Positions 8,413 to 17,957 of a stretch of 64,000 bases of DNA are shown here, one piece after another. Location: NCBI RefSeq assembly GCF_002900975.1, contig NZ_PJON01000001.1, forward strand, positions 434,001-498,000, read 5' to 3'. Made by a program: the position numbers and the translations under genes. The notes below the pieces were generated by a model, which was not told the DNA's origin, did not search any database, and saw only the letters and a program-made list of their open reading frames with translations. Origin of the DNA: Tabrizicola aquatica (GTDB lineage Bacteria > Pseudomonadota > Alphaproteobacteria > Rhodobacterales > Rhodobacteraceae). The stretch's first letter is position 1; every line of letters starts with the position of its first letter.

Positions 8413-9672
8413 ATGGCAACGTTCCCGGACCTTCCCCTGCCCGAAAACGGCAAACTGGCCGAGAACATCGCGCATTTCGCCCGCGCCTTGCGCAAGGCCG
8501 GCCTGCCCGTCGGCCCCGGCCGCACGCTTGACGCCATCCGCGCGGTCGCGGCGGCCGGCTTTGCCCGCAAGGACGACTTCTTCCACACCCTGCAAGCCAT
8601 CTTCGTCTCCCGCCCCGAGGAACGCGCCCTCTTCGCCCAGGTCTTCCGCCTCTTCTGGCGCGACCCGCGCTACATGGAGCACATGATGACCCTCATGCTG
8701 CCCCAGATCCGCGGGGTGGCCGAGGACCGCGCCGCCCAGGCCGCCGAAAAGCGCGCGGCCGAGGCGCTTCTGGACGGGCAACTCCCCCCCATGCCCGAAA
8801 CCGGCGAGGCGCCCGAGCAGATCGAGATCGACGCCTCCGCCACCATGTCCGCCGAGGAACGGCTCAAGACCCTCGACTTCGAACAGATGTCGGCGGACGA
8901 GATGGCCCAGGCCAAGCGGATGCTTGCGCGACTTGCCCTGCCGGTCCGCCCGATCCTGACCCGCCGCAGCCAGCCCACCCCCGCCGGCCCGCGCATCGAC
9001 GCCCGCCGCACCCTGCGCGAGGCCCTGCGCCACGGCGGCGAGGTCACCACGCTGGCCCGCAAGGCCCCGGTCACGCGCTGGCCGAACCTGGTGGTCCTCT
9101 GCGACATCTCCGGCTCGATGTCGGATTACTCCCGCATGGTCCTGCACTTCGTCCACGCCGTCGCCAACCGCAAGGGCCAGGGCTGGGCGCGCGTCCACGC
9201 CTTCACCTTCGGCACGCGCCTTACGAACATCACCCGCCACCTGCGCGCCCGCGACGTGGATGCCGCGCTGAAAGCGGCGGGGGCCGAAGCGCAGGACTGG
9301 TCCGGCGGCACCCGGATCGGCCAGTCGCTGCACGCCTTCAACCGCGACTGGTCGCGCCGCGTGCTGGGGCAGGGGGCAGTGGTCCTTCTGATCACCGACG
9401 GCCTTGACCGCGACGACGCCGGGCTCCTGGGCAAAGAGATCGAGCGTCTGCACCTCTCCTGCCGGCGGCTGATCTGGCTGAACCCGCTCTTGCGCTGGAC
9501 CGGCTTTGCCCCGAAAGCCGCCGGAATCCGCGCCATGCTGCCCCATGTCGACAGCTTTCGCGCCGGGCACTCCATCGCCTCGCTTCAGGCCCTCGGTCAG
9601 GCGATCTCGGACCCGGGCGACGGGGGAGAGAAGGCGCGGCTGTTGGCGCTTCTCCGCAACCCTTCGGGTTAA
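8413..9672 (+). CDS. VWA-domain protein (CoxE-like)
   Basis: A 419-residue soluble protein. The C-terminal half is a von Willebrand A domain with the metal-ion-dependent adhesion site DISGSMS beginning at D231 and later VVLLITDGLDRDD. The N-terminal half is helical. This is the CoxE (DUF58/VWA_CoxE) family, partner of the MoxR ATPase just upstream; in the CO dehydrogenase system this pair helps build the Mo/Cu centre. Here the substrate enzyme is not in the window. The ribosome site is weak (GGGGTCGTCAAA), which fits translational linkage across the inserted repeat. Confidence 0.87.
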   Translation: MATFPDLPLPENGKLAENIAHFARALRKAGLPVGPGRTLDAIRAVAAAGFARKDDFFHTLQAIFVSRPEERALFAQVFRLFWRDPRYMEHMMTLMLPQIRGVAEDRAAQAAEKRAAEALLDGQLPPMPETGEAPEQIEIDASATMSAEERLKTLDFEQMSADEMAQAKRMLARLALPVRPILTRRSQPTPAGPRIDARRTLREALRHGGEVTTLARKAPVTRWPNLVVLCDISGSMSDYSRMVLHFVHAVANRKGQGWARVHAFTFGTRLTNITRHLRARDVDAALKAAGAEAQDWSGGTRIGQSLHAFNRDWSRRVLGQGAVVLLITDGLDRDDAGLLGKEIERLHLSCRRLIWLNPLLRWTGFAPKAAGIRAMLPHVDSFRAGHSIASLQALGQAISDPGDGGEKARLLALLRNPSG

Positions 9673-9808
9673 GTGCAGGTTATCCCTTGGCAAGTCCGTG
9701 ATATCGCATATCACGGCGCCAAGCCCTAGTTACACGGTGTCGGGCCAACGGGAACCGGGACGAATCGTCTGCGTTTTCTGCACAGCCCATCAGGATAAGG
9801 ACCTGGAT

Positions 9809-12148
9809 ATGAGAAAGCTTCTGATCTCCACCACGGCGCTCTCGGTCGCCATGAGCCCGATGGGCACGCTGCCAAGCTATGCCCAAGTGCTGAACGACGA
9901 CGGCTCAGTCACCGGGCCGGACGGCACCGTGATCTGCGCGCCGACCGCTGACGCGGCCTGCGATTTCGACGCGATCGTGCTGCAATTGCAGGCCGACGCC
10001 GAAGCCGCCGCCCAGGCCGAGGTCGAGGCGCAGGCCGCCGCTGAAGCTGCCGCCGCCGAGGCTGCTGCCGCCGAAGCCGCCGCTGCCGAAGCCGCTGCTG
10101 CGGAAGCCGCCGCCCAGGCCGAGGCCGAGGCCGCCGCCCAGGCGGAAGCCGAAGCCCAGGCCGCTGCCGAAGCTGCCGCCGCCGAAGCCGACGCGGAAGC
10201 CCAGGCCGCTGCCGAGGCCGAGGCCCAGGCCGCCGCCGAAGCCGCTGCTGCTGCCGAAGCCGCCGCCCAGGCCGAGGCCGAAGCCGCCGCGCAGGCCCAG
10301 GCTGAAGCCGAGGCTGCCGCCCAGGCACAAGCCGAAGCCGATGCCGCATCGGCCGCCGCCTCCGAGGCCGAGGCCGCCGCTTCTGAAGCGGTGACTGCCG
10401 CCGAAGAGCAGGCTGCGGAAGAACCCGTGGCGGAAGAACCGGTTGCTGAAGAACCGGCTGCGGAAGAGCCTGCCGTTGAAGAACCTGCCGCTGAAGAACC
10501 CGCTGTCGAGGAGCCTGCCGCCGAAGAACCGGTTGCCGAGGAGCCTGTGGCGGACGAGCCGGCTGCCGAAGAACCTGTCGCCGAAGAACCGGTTGTAGAA
10601 GAGCCTGCGGCTGAAGAACCCGCTGCCGAGGAACCGGTGGCCGAAGAACCTGCAACGGAAGAACCGGCAACGGAAGAACCCGCCGCCGACGCCGCCGTGG
10701 AAGGCGAAGCTGCAGTCGAAGGTGAAGCCGCTGCCGAAGCTTTGGTCGTCGAACCGACCGAAGTGCCCGAAGGCAGCGTCATCGACCCTGCCACCGGCGA
10801 TCTGATCGACGCGGAAACCGCGATGCAGGCGGTCCAGGCGGCCGAGGAAGAACTGGCCATCACCGACGGGGGCGAGATCATCGATCCCGCAGCCGGCCTC
10901 CGTGTGGCCGAGCCGGTGGACATGACCGAAGTCGAGCCGGTTGATGCGCCCGAAGTCTCGGAAGCCGAGGTCGAGACGCTGACCCAACTTCTGACCGCCG
11001 ATCCGACCGCGATCAATCCGGCCGCGCTTGCGGCTGCCGAGGCGGTGGCCGAGGCGCCTCCCGCCGAAGAGGGCGCGCCTGCCACCTTCGCCCCGACGCC
11101 GGAAGAACTGCTGTCGGCAGTGACCGAAACCCGGATCACCGAAGACTCGGTCCGCACCTCGTCCGAGGAATTCGCGGCCGCGCCGGTGACGCTGTCGGAA
11201 GGCAAGAAGAGCGGTCTTTCCGACCTTGAAAAGGCCGGTCTGCTGGTGCTGGGCGCGCTGGCCGTCGGCGCGATCATCAAGAACAACCGCGAGGCCGCGG
11301 CGGACACCACTGTCTCGACCAGCGGCGGCAGCCGTGTCGTCTCGAACACCGGCGACCGCGTGATCGTGCTGCAGCCCGACGGGACCTACCGCGTGCTGAA
11401 GGACGACGACACCGTGATCCGTCGCCCCGGCTCGGATGTGCGGACGGAAACCTTCCGCGACGGCTCGACCCGGACGATCGTGGAGCGGGCCGATGGCACC
11501 CAGGTGGTGACAATCCGCGATGCGACCGGCCGCGTGCTGCGCCGGGCGACCTATGACGACCTGGGCCGCGAGATCGTGCTGATCGACGACCTGGCGCCCG
11601 AGGAAGTCGTGGTGGTCCGCGACCTGCCGCGCCCGGAACGCCGCATCGTGATCTCGTCCTCGGACAGCGATGCCGCCCTGAAGCGCGAGCTTGCCGCGCT
11701 TGAGGCGGAAAGCGTGGGTCGCAAGTTCAGCCTGCGCCAGATCCGCGAGATCCCGGAAGTCCGGGCGCTGGCGGCGGTGATCGACGTCCAGAACGTCACG
11801 TTTGCTTCCGGCTCGGCGGCCATCTCGGCCAGCGAGGCGCGCAACCTGGCCGACCTGGGCCGGGTGATGCAGGAGCTGCTGGACGAAAACCCGCGTGAGG
11901 TGTTCCTGGTCGAAGGCCACACCGATGCGACCGGCAAGGCGGCGATGAACCTCGCCCTCTCTGACCGCCGCGCGGAATCGGTGGCTCTGGCCCTGACCGA
12001 GTACTTCGACATCCCGCCGGAGAACATGGTCGTGCAGGGCTATGGCGAGACCGAGCTTCTGGTCGACACCCAGGCCAACGAACCGGCCAACCGCCGCGTC
12101 GAGGTCCGGGTGATCACGCCGCTTCTGCGCACCGCCGACCGCGGCTGA
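9809..12148 (+). CDS. Large OmpA-family protein with Ala-rich and Glu-Glu-Pro repeats
   Basis: A 779-residue exported protein. A signal peptide (MRKLLISTTALSVAMS to SYAQ) is followed by roughly 150 residues of Ala/Glu/Gln-rich sequence likely to form helices, then 18 five-residue units of the form AEEPV/AEEPA at residues 203-292. A hydrophobic segment AGLLVLGALAVGAII lies near 476-491, then a stretch of short repeats (VLQPDGTYRVLKDDDTV). The C-terminus (about 662-775) is an OmpA domain, with FASGSAAI and VEGHTDATGKAAMNLALSDR, which binds peptidoglycan. It may be a long spacer that tethers the envelope layers; this is inference. The start at 9809 is set by the signal peptide and AAGGA upstream. 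The gene sits between CoxE-like and XdhC-like genes. Confidence 0.85.
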   Translation: MRKLLISTTALSVAMSPMGTLPSYAQVLNDDGSVTGPDGTVICAPTADAACDFDAIVLQLQADAEAAAQAEVEAQAAAEAAAAEAAAAEAAAAEAAAAEAAAQAEAEAAAQAEAEAQAAAEAAAAEADAEAQAAAEAEAQAAAEAAAAAEAAAQAEAEAAAQAQAEAEAAAQAQAEADAASAAASEAEAAASEAVTAAEEQAAEEPVAEEPVAEEPAAEEPAVEEPAAEEPAVEEPAAEEPVAEEPVADEPAAEEPVAEEPVVEEPAAEEPAAEEPVAEEPATEEPATEEPAADAAVEGEAAVEGEAAAEALVVEPTEVPEGSVIDPATGDLIDAETAMQAVQAAEEELAITDGGEIIDPAAGLRVAEPVDMTEVEPVDAPEVSEAEVETLTQLLTADPTAINPAALAAAEAVAEAPPAEEGAPATFAPTPEELLSAVTETRITEDSVRTSSEEFAAAPVTLSEGKKSGLSDLEKAGLLVLGALAVGAIIKNNREAAADTTVSTSGGSRVVSNTGDRVIVLQPDGTYRVLKDDDTVIRRPGSDVRTETFRDGSTRTIVERADGTQVVTIRDATGRVLRRATYDDLGREIVLIDDLAPEEVVVVRDLPRPERRIVISSSDSDAALKRELAALEAESVGRKFSLRQIREIPEVRALAAVIDVQNVTFASGSAAISASEARNLADLGRVMQELLDENPREVFLVEGHTDATGKAAMNLALSDRRAESVALALTEYFDIPPENMVVQGYGETELLVDTQANEPANRRVEVRVITPLLRTADRG
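10415..10684 (+). repeat. Eighteen 15-base coding repeats (AEEPV/A units)
   Basis: Eighteen tandem codon-in-frame units encode [A/V/T]-E/D-E-P-[V/A]. Synonymous codons vary between units (GAAGAACCC, GAGGAGCCT, GAAGAACCG), so the protein repeat has been kept while the DNA repeat has drifted. The unit is a polyproline-like, acidic, extended spacer within the OmpA-type protein. Confidence 0.9.
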
Positions 12149-12167
12149 TCTGCCGCCCAGACCAAAG

Positions 12168-12204
12168 ACGCGCCGCGGGGTCCTCCTCGCGGCGCGTTCA
12201 TTTT
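12168..12204 (+). terminator. Intrinsic terminator of the OmpA-type gene
   Basis: Perfect 10-base stem ACGCGCCGCG (12168-12177) and CGCGGCGCGT (12188-12197), followed by TCATTTT. It lies 20 bases past the stop codon of the OmpA-type gene and isolates it from the XdhC gene. Confidence 0.75.
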
Positions 12205-12241
12205 GGTGGCATCCCCGGGCGCAGAGACGCATACTCGCGCC

Positions 12242-13228
<987 letters not shown>

Positions 13229-14224
13229 ATGCGCTTCGGTCCGGTTCCCCTGACGGAAGCGGCCGGCGCAATCCTTGCCCATTCCGTGCCTTTGCCGGGG
13301 GGCCGGCTGCGCAAGGGCTGCACCCTTGGCCCGGACGAACTGGCCCGCCTGACCGCCGCCGGACTGACCCACGTCACGGTCGCCCGCCTTGACCCCGACG
13401 ACCTGCACGAAGATGCCGCTGCCCTGGCCGTGGCGCAGGCGCTGGTGCCCGATCCGGTCACGCAGGGGCTGGACCTGCGCGCCGTCGGCACCGGGCGGGT
13501 CAACCTGCACGCCACCGCGCCCGGCGTGGTCGAGGTGCTGGCCGACCGCGTCGATGCGCTGAACGCCACCCATCCGATGCTGACGCTTGCCACCGTCCCC
13601 CGCTGGCAACGCCTGGCGGCGGGCGAGATGGCGGCCACGGTCAAGATCATCGCCTATGGCGTTCCCGGCGCAGCGGTTGCGGCTGCCTGCGCCGCCGGGG
13701 CCGGGGCGCTTTGCCTGCACCCCGCGCGCGCCACCCGCGCGGTCCTGGTCGAGACCCACACCGACCCCGCCGCCCGCCCCCTGGGGGCCGAGGCGGTGAC
13801 CCACCGTCTTGCCGCGCTGGGGGTCAGCTTGGCGGCCCATCTGCACAGCCCGCACCGCGAGTCCGATCTGGCCGCCACCCTGTCGGGCATCGCCGGGGCC
13901 GATCTTATCCTGATCCTGACCGCCTCGGCCACCTCGGACCCGGCTGACGTGGCGCCAGCGGCGCTGCGCCGGGCGGGGGGCCGGGTCGACCGCTTCGGGA
14001 TGCCGGTCGATCCGGGCAATCTTCTGTTCCTGGGCAGCCTTGACGACACGCCGGTCATCGGCCTGCCCGGCTGTGTCCGCAGCCCGGCGCTGAACGGGGC
14101 CGACTGGGTGCTGGAGCGGGTGATCTGTGGCCTGCCCGTCACGGCGCGTGACATCGCCTGCATGGGGGTAGGGGGGCTGCTGAAGGAAATCCCCCAGCGC
14201 GGCCGCCTGCGCGAGGCGAAATGA
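13229..14224 (+). CDS. Molybdopterin-binding protein (MoeA/MoCF-like)
   Basis: A 331-residue protein starting on the base after the XdhC-like stop codon. It opens like MoeA-related proteins (MRFGPVPLTEAAGAILAHSV, LRKGCTLGPDELARLTAAGL), and the second half resembles the MoCF/MogA nucleotide- and pterin-binding fold (LAATLSGIAGADLILILTAS, then GLPGCVRSPALNGADWVLER). It is shorter than true MoeA. A role in delivering or checking molybdenum cofactor for a hydroxylase is inferred from the family and from the XdhC, CoxD and CoxE-like neighbours. It converges on infC across a shared terminator. Confidence 0.8.
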   Translation: MRFGPVPLTEAAGAILAHSVPLPGGRLRKGCTLGPDELARLTAAGLTHVTVARLDPDDLHEDAAALAVAQALVPDPVTQGLDLRAVGTGRVNLHATAPGVVEVLADRVDALNATHPMLTLATVPRWQRLAAGEMAATVKIIAYGVPGAAVAAACAAGAGALCLHPARATRAVLVETHTDPAARPLGAEAVTHRLAALGVSLAAHLHSPHRESDLAATLSGIAGADLILILTASATSDPADVAPAALRRAGGRVDRFGMPVDPGNLLFLGSLDDTPVIGLPGCVRSPALNGADWVLERVICGLPVTARDIACMGVGGLLKEIPQRGRLREAK

Positions 14225-14228
14225 AAAC

Positions 14229-14245
14229 GGGGGCAAATTGCCCCC
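14229..14245. terminator. Shared bidirectional hairpin between two convergent genes
   Basis: GGGGGCAA-A-TTGCCCCC is a perfect 8-base palindrome between the stops of the molybdopterin-binding protein gene (14224) and infC (14274). It can fold on either transcript. No clear T-run follows on either strand, though AAAAC precedes it, which reads GTTTT on the infC strand. Confidence 0.7.
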
Positions 14246-14273
14246 GCACAGGTCCAGACTGAACCGGAATGCC

Positions 14274-14813
14274 TTACTTCGGGCCGATCATCATCACCAT
14301 CTGGCGGCCTTCCAGCCGCGGAAAGCTTTCGATCTTGCCGATCTCGGCCACATCGGCCTCGACCCGCTTCAGCAATTCCAGCCCCAGCTCCTGGTGGGCC
14401 ATCTCGCGGCCGCGGAAGCGCAGGGTGACCTTCACCTTGTCGCCTTCCTCCAGGAACTTCACGACCGAGCGCATCTTCACGTCATAGTCATGCGTGTCGG
14501 TGCCGGGACGGAACTTGATTTCCTTGATCTCGATGATCTTCTGCTTCTTGCGCGCTTCCGCCTCGCGCTTCTGCGTCTCGTACTTGAACTTGCCGAAGTC
14601 CATGATCTTGCAGACCGGTGGCACGGCGGTAGGCGAGATTTCCACCAGGTCCAGCCCGGCCTCTTCGGCCATCTGCATGGCGCGGGCGGGGGTCACGACC
14701 CCGACGTTTTCGCCATCCGCCCCGATCAGGCGGATTTCCGGAGCGCGGATGCGGTCGTTGATACGAGGGCCGGTTTCGCGTTGCGGCGGGGCATTGTGGG
14801 GGCGACGGGCTAT
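14274..14813 (-). CDS. infC: Translation initiation factor IF-3, probable AUA start
   Basis: IF-3 binds the 30S subunit and proofreads the initiator tRNA-start codon pairing. The conserved sequence begins [19 protein letters not shown] and ends [15 protein letters not shown]. No ATG, GTG or TTG lies at the right place; the frame reaches an ATA at 14811-14813 ([17 protein letters not shown]), with AAAGGA 8-9 bases upstream. That gives 179 residues, matching the usual 180. A GTG at 14696 would remove the N-terminal domain. Rare start codons (AUU in E. coli) are the known basis of IF-3 self-regulation, so AUA here fits the same logic. Confidence 0.9.
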   Translation of the reverse strand: MARRPHNAPPQRETGPRINDRIRAPEIRLIGADGENVGVVTPARAMQMAEEAGLDLVEISPTAVPPVCKIMDFGKFKYETQKREAEARKKQKIIEIKEIKFRPGTDTHDYDVKMRSVVKFLEEGDKVKVTLRFRGREMAHQELGLELLKRVEADVAEIGKIESFPRLEGRQMVMMIGPK

Positions 14814-15021
14814 GGCAGTGGTCCTTTGGTCGTGGATACAGGCGGCGGCAATCTAGTCTGTGCAGCGCCGGCCCGCAACCGGCTGCGAGGGGGAATTGCC
14901 AGAAAATCAGCGGAAAAACGGCGGTGCGGCGGCTTCCGGGACATGCGGCCTTTTCATTGCCGGTGCAAGCTGCCATATCAGCCGCGTCCGGGCCCCAGCT
15001 CGGGTCAATGGAGTATTTCAC

Positions 15022-15624
15022 ATGAACAGAACTGTCATCATCGGCGCGATCGTCGTCATTCTTGCCGGTCTCGGCTACTACCAGTTCAGCTACAAGCCGG
15101 CGCAGGAAGCCGCGATGGAGCAAGAGGCTGCCGCCAAGGCCGCCGAAGCTGCCGCCGCGGAAGCTGCTGCCGCCGAAGCCGCTGCTGCAGAAGCAGCCGC
15201 CGCCGCCGAGGCTGAGGCCGCTGCCGCTGCCGAAGCTGCTGCCACCGCTACCGAAGCTGCGACCGACGCGGTCGAGGGCGCTGCCGAAGCCGTCGAAGGC
15301 GCGGCTGAAGCCGTGACCGAAGGTGCCGCCGCCGCAACCGAAGCAGCGACCGAAGGCGCCGCCGCCGCGACCGAAGCCGCGACCGAGGGTGCTGCCGCTG
15401 CGACCGAGGCTGCTACCGAAGGCGCTGCCGCCGCTACCGACGCGGCTGCTGCCGCTCTGGACCCGGCGAACTTCAACGCCGATGCCGTGGTCGCGCTGAT
15501 CGACGGCTCGGCTCTGGACGATGCGACCAAGACCACGCTGAAGACCGCCGTCGAAGCCGCCCGCGCGAACCCCGCGCTGGTTGCCGACACCGTCGCCCAG
15601 GTCAAGACCGCTCTGGGCATGTAA
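15022..15624 (+). CDS. Membrane-anchored Ala/Glu-rich repeat protein
   Basis: A 200-residue protein I cannot assign. It begins with a membrane anchor (TVIIGAIVVILAGLGYYQF), then about 55 residues of Ala/Glu-rich helix, then VEGAAEA units and four exact-length 11-residue units of TEGAAAATEAA (codons at 15316-15447). The C-terminus is a small ordered-looking helical domain (FNADAVVALIDGSALDDATK to VKTALGM). Eleven-residue Ala/Glu/Thr repeats recall amphipathic helices of LEA-type stress proteins, but the homology is unproven. The start at 15022 has GGAG 8 bases upstream. A strong terminator follows, so it is a single-gene unit. Confidence 0.75.
   Translation: MNRTVIIGAIVVILAGLGYYQFSYKPAQEAAMEQEAAAKAAEAAAAEAAAAEAAAAEAAAAAEAEAAAAAEAAATATEAATDAVEGAAEAVEGAAEAVTEGAAAATEAATEGAAAATEAATEGAAAATEAATEGAAAATDAAAAALDPANFNADAVVALIDGSALDDATKTTLKTAVEAARANPALVADTVAQVKTALGM
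15316..15447 (+). repeat. Four 33-base coding repeats (TEGAAAATEAA)
   Basis: Four in-frame 33-base units encode TEGAAAATEAA, the last degenerating to TEGAAAATDAA. Third positions differ between units, so the protein pattern is under constraint or the duplications are old. Confidence 0.85.
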
Positions 15625-15650
15625 GCCTTCGGCCCTTGGCCGGAAAACGA

Positions 15651-15681
15651 AAGGCCGCAAGGGAAACCTTGCGGCCTTTTT
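15651..15681 (+). terminator. Intrinsic terminator after the Ala-rich protein gene
   Basis: Perfect 12-base stem AAGGCCGCAAGG (15651-15662), GAAA tetraloop, CCTTGCGGCCTT (15667-15678), ending in TTTTT. The GNRA-type loop and T-run make this the clearest intrinsic terminator in the window. Confidence 0.92.
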
Positions 15682-15878
15682 CATGGCTGGACGGGATCGG
15701 TGCCGCAGGTCCGAAAGACGCCCGCGGACGCCCCGCGCCCAGCCTTGTCTTGCCGGTGCCACGCCTGCCGCCCATGCAAAAGGCCGCAGGATCACCCCGC
15801 GGCCCCCTCTGTCGGCAAAGGTTAACACCACCCTAACGCGGCGGGTTAAGAATTTGAATAAGTGGGATTATCCAAAAA

Positions 15879-15893
15879 TGTCCACCGTGGACA
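15879..15893. repeat. 15-base palindrome TGTCCACCGTGGACA, copy 1
   Basis: TGTCCAC-C-GTGGACA lies 3 bases outside the fpr stop codon. Its exact reverse complement occurs at 57319-57333, at the 3' end of hisI. The stem is perfect with a single central base. The role is unknown; it may be part of the transcript end of fpr. Confidence 0.6.
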
Positions 15894-15895
15894 GA

Positions 15896-16717
15896 TCAGA
15901 TCCCGTCGCCCACAAAGGCCTTTTCGACCACGAATTCCTTCGGATCCGAATTTGCCCCCTCGCGCAAGCCAAACCCTTCCAGGATCGCCTTCACATCGAC
16001 GTTGAAGGCCAGCGACCCGCAGACCATGGCCCGGTCCTCTTCAGGGTTCATCTTCGGCAAGCCGAGGTCCGCGAATACCTTGCCCGAGGCCAGGTTGTCG
16101 GTGACCCGCCCCATGTGATGGAAGTCTTCCCGGGTTGTGGTCGGATAGTAGCGCAGCTTGCCCTGGACCATCTCGCCGATCAGCGGGTCGGCCTCCAGCC
16201 CCTCGACCAGTTGCCGGCCATACTCCAGCTCCGCCACCTCCCGGCAGGTGTGCATCATGATGACCTGGTCGAACTTCTCATAGACCTCGGGGTCCCGCAT
16301 GAGGGACGCAAAGGGCGCCAGCCCGGTGCCGGTCGCCAGGAACCACAACCGCTTGCCGGGAAGCAGGGCATCCACCACCAGCGTCCCCACCGGTTTCGGT
16401 CGCAGGATGATCTCGTCCCCCGGCTGGATATGCTGGAGTTTCGAGGTCAGCGGGCCATCCGGCACCTTGATCGAGTAGAACTCCAGCTCTTCGTCCCAGC
16501 TGGGCGAGGCGATGGAATAGGCCCGCAACAGCGGCTTTCCGTTGTCGCCCATCAGGCCGATCATCACGAACTCACCCGACCGGAACCGCAGGGTCAGGGG
16601 GCGCGAGACGCGGAACGAGAAAAGCCGGTCGGTCCAATGCCGGACAGATGTCACGGTCTGGGCGTCGGGCAGGTGGGGTTTGGTGCGGGCGGCGTCCATC
16701 GTCTGGGCCTCGGTCAT
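15896..16717 (-). CDS. fpr: Ferredoxin--NADP(+) reductase
   Basis: FAD enzyme passing electrons between NADPH and ferredoxin or flavodoxin. The 273-residue protein follows the Rhodobacter FPR closely: FRSGEFVMIGL, the FAD-binding RAYSIASP, NADP-binding FLATGTGLAPFASLMR, CGSLAFNVDV, and a C-terminal tail ending FVVEKAFVGDGI beyond the core fold, typical of the bacterial subclass. The start at 16717 is set by GGAGG about 10 bases upstream. It lies downstream of the sulfate reduction genes on the same strand (77-base gap) and could supply reduced ferredoxin to CysI; that link is inferred. Confidence 0.93.
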   Translation of the reverse strand: MTEAQTMDAARTKPHLPDAQTVTSVRHWTDRLFSFRVSRPLTLRFRSGEFVMIGLMGDNGKPLLRAYSIASPSWDEELEFYSIKVPDGPLTSKLQHIQPGDEIILRPKPVGTLVVDALLPGKRLWFLATGTGLAPFASLMRDPEVYEKFDQVIMMHTCREVAELEYGRQLVEGLEADPLIGEMVQGKLRYYPTTTREDFHHMGRVTDNLASGKVFADLGLPKMNPEEDRAMVCGSLAFNVDVKAILEGFGLREGANSDPKEFVVEKAFVGDGI

Positions 16718-16794
16718 GGGTCTTTGCCCTCCATAGGCGAGCGGGGGCTGCAAGGGAAGTGCTTCCCCCTGCGGCCAATTCTCGGGTGGGAAGC

Positions 16795-17196
16795 TCAGGC
16801 GCGCAACCGGGCCTGATAGTGATGCGCCTGCCAGTCGGCGCGGAACTGCCATTGCTCCGCAGGCTGGCGGTCGGCGATGTCCTCGGGGATCTCGGCCCCG
16901 TCAAAGCCCACGCGGCGCAGCATGGCGTACTGGTCGGCGATCACCGGACCCTTGGCCAGAAGCTGGCCCTTGTACCCCATCTCGCGCAGGCGGCGGGCGG
17001 TAGTGAAGGCGCGGCCGTCGTTGAAGGCGGGGAAGGCCACGCGGATCAGACGCAGGCGGTCCAGATGCCCGGCCAAAGCTTGCGGGTCGTCGGTGTTTGA
17101 CAGGTCCACAGCGGTCTGATCGGTGAGGTCCGCAAGGGCCACGACCTCGGCCTGGGTGGCGGGGCTGAAACCCGCGTCGGTGACGATGACGGTCAT
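16795..17196 (-). CDS. DUF934 protein of the sulfate reduction operon
   Basis: A 133-residue protein with LRLIRVAFPAFNDGRAFTTA, RRLREMGYKGQLLAKG and FDGAEIPEDI, the hallmarks of DUF934. This family nearly always sits beside cysI/cysH and is presumed to take part in assimilatory sulfur reduction, but its role is not established. The ATG at 17196 overlaps the cysH stop by 4 bases, so the two are translationally linked. Confidence 0.85.
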   Translation of the reverse strand: MTVIVTDAGFSPATQAEVVALADLTDQTAVDLSNTDDPQALAGHLDRLRLIRVAFPAFNDGRAFTTARRLREMGYKGQLLAKGPVIADQYAMLRRVGFDGAEIPEDIADRQPAEQWQFRADWQAHHYQARLRA

Positions 17197-17957
17197 GCCG
17201 CGTTCTCCTTGGGGACTTTCACGGCCTTGCCGTCGATGAAATGGATGCCGCATTCGGTCTTGGACTGCCCACGCCAACGGCCGGCGCGGGGGTCCTCACC
17301 CGGCTTCACCGGGCTGGTGCAAGGCGCGCAGCCGATGGACGGGTAACCCTTCGCCACCAGCGGGTGCCGGGGCAGGCGGTTTTCGACCATGTATTCCTCA
17401 AGATCCTCGCGCCCCCAATGGGCCAGCGGGTTGACCTTGATGCGGAAGTCGCCCTCGTTCTCGAAGAAGTCGATGGTGCCGCGGTCAGCGTTCTGGAACC
17501 GCTTGCGGCCTGTGATCCAGCCATCGAACGGGGCCAGCGCGCGTTCCAGGGGTTCCACCTTGCGGACGTTGCAGCAGGCGTCGGTGTTGAACTGGTGCAG
17601 CGTGTTGTCGGGGTCCTCGAACGCCACGCGGGGCTGGGCGGCGCGGATGGTGCGCACGTCGCAAAGGTGCAGCTTCTCGGCCAACTCGCGCTGGTAGTCG
17701 AGCGTTTCCTGAAACAGCATCCGGGTGTCGATGAACAGGACCGGCGTCTCGGGCGCGATGACCGAGACGAGGTGCAAGAGCACGACCGACTCGGCCCCGA
17801 AGGACGACACCAGCGCCACGCGCCCCAGGTCGACGTCCTTCAACGCATGTTCCAGCACGGCAGTCGCCGAGTGGTGGCGGTAGCGCGCGTTCAGCGTGGC
17901 GACCCGTTCGGCGACGGGGCCTTCGTGACGCCCGATCTGGCCAGCGTCACGCGGCAT
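17193..17957 (-). CDS. cysH: Adenylyl-sulfate (APS) reductase, 4Fe-4S type
   Basis: Reduces activated sulfate to sulfite with thioredoxin. The 254-residue protein has the PP-loop region VSSFGAESVVLLHL and the Cys pattern of the iron-sulfur subclass: C128-C129 and C210-x-x-C213, plus catalytic C236 in TECGIHF. The CC...CxxC ligands mark a 4Fe-4S enzyme expected to use APS rather than PAPS. The ATG at 17957 lies inside the end of cysI (11-base overlap); the longer open frame reaching 18110 is part of cysI read in another frame. It sits between cysI and the DUF934 gene in one operon. Confidence 0.92.
   Translation of the reverse strand: MPRDAGQIGRHEGPVAERVATLNARYRHHSATAVLEHALKDVDLGRVALVSSFGAESVVLLHLVSVIAPETPVLFIDTRMLFQETLDYQRELAEKLHLCDVRTIRAAQPRVAFEDPDNTLHQFNTDACCNVRKVEPLERALAPFDGWITGRKRFQNADRGTIDFFENEGDFRIKVNPLAHWGREDLEEYMVENRLPRHPLVAKGYPSIGCAPCTSPVKPGEDPRAGRWRGQSKTECGIHFIDGKAVKVPKENAA

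Noticed and set aside
10415-10684. Regular short repeats resembling a CRISPR array
   Set aside because: Units are 15 bases, in frame, without spacers, and encode AEEP repeats.
15822-15836. TTAA-N7-CTAA, a CtrA-like site
   Set aside because: It lies between two convergent gene ends with no start downstream, so it is unlikely to be a functional promoter site.
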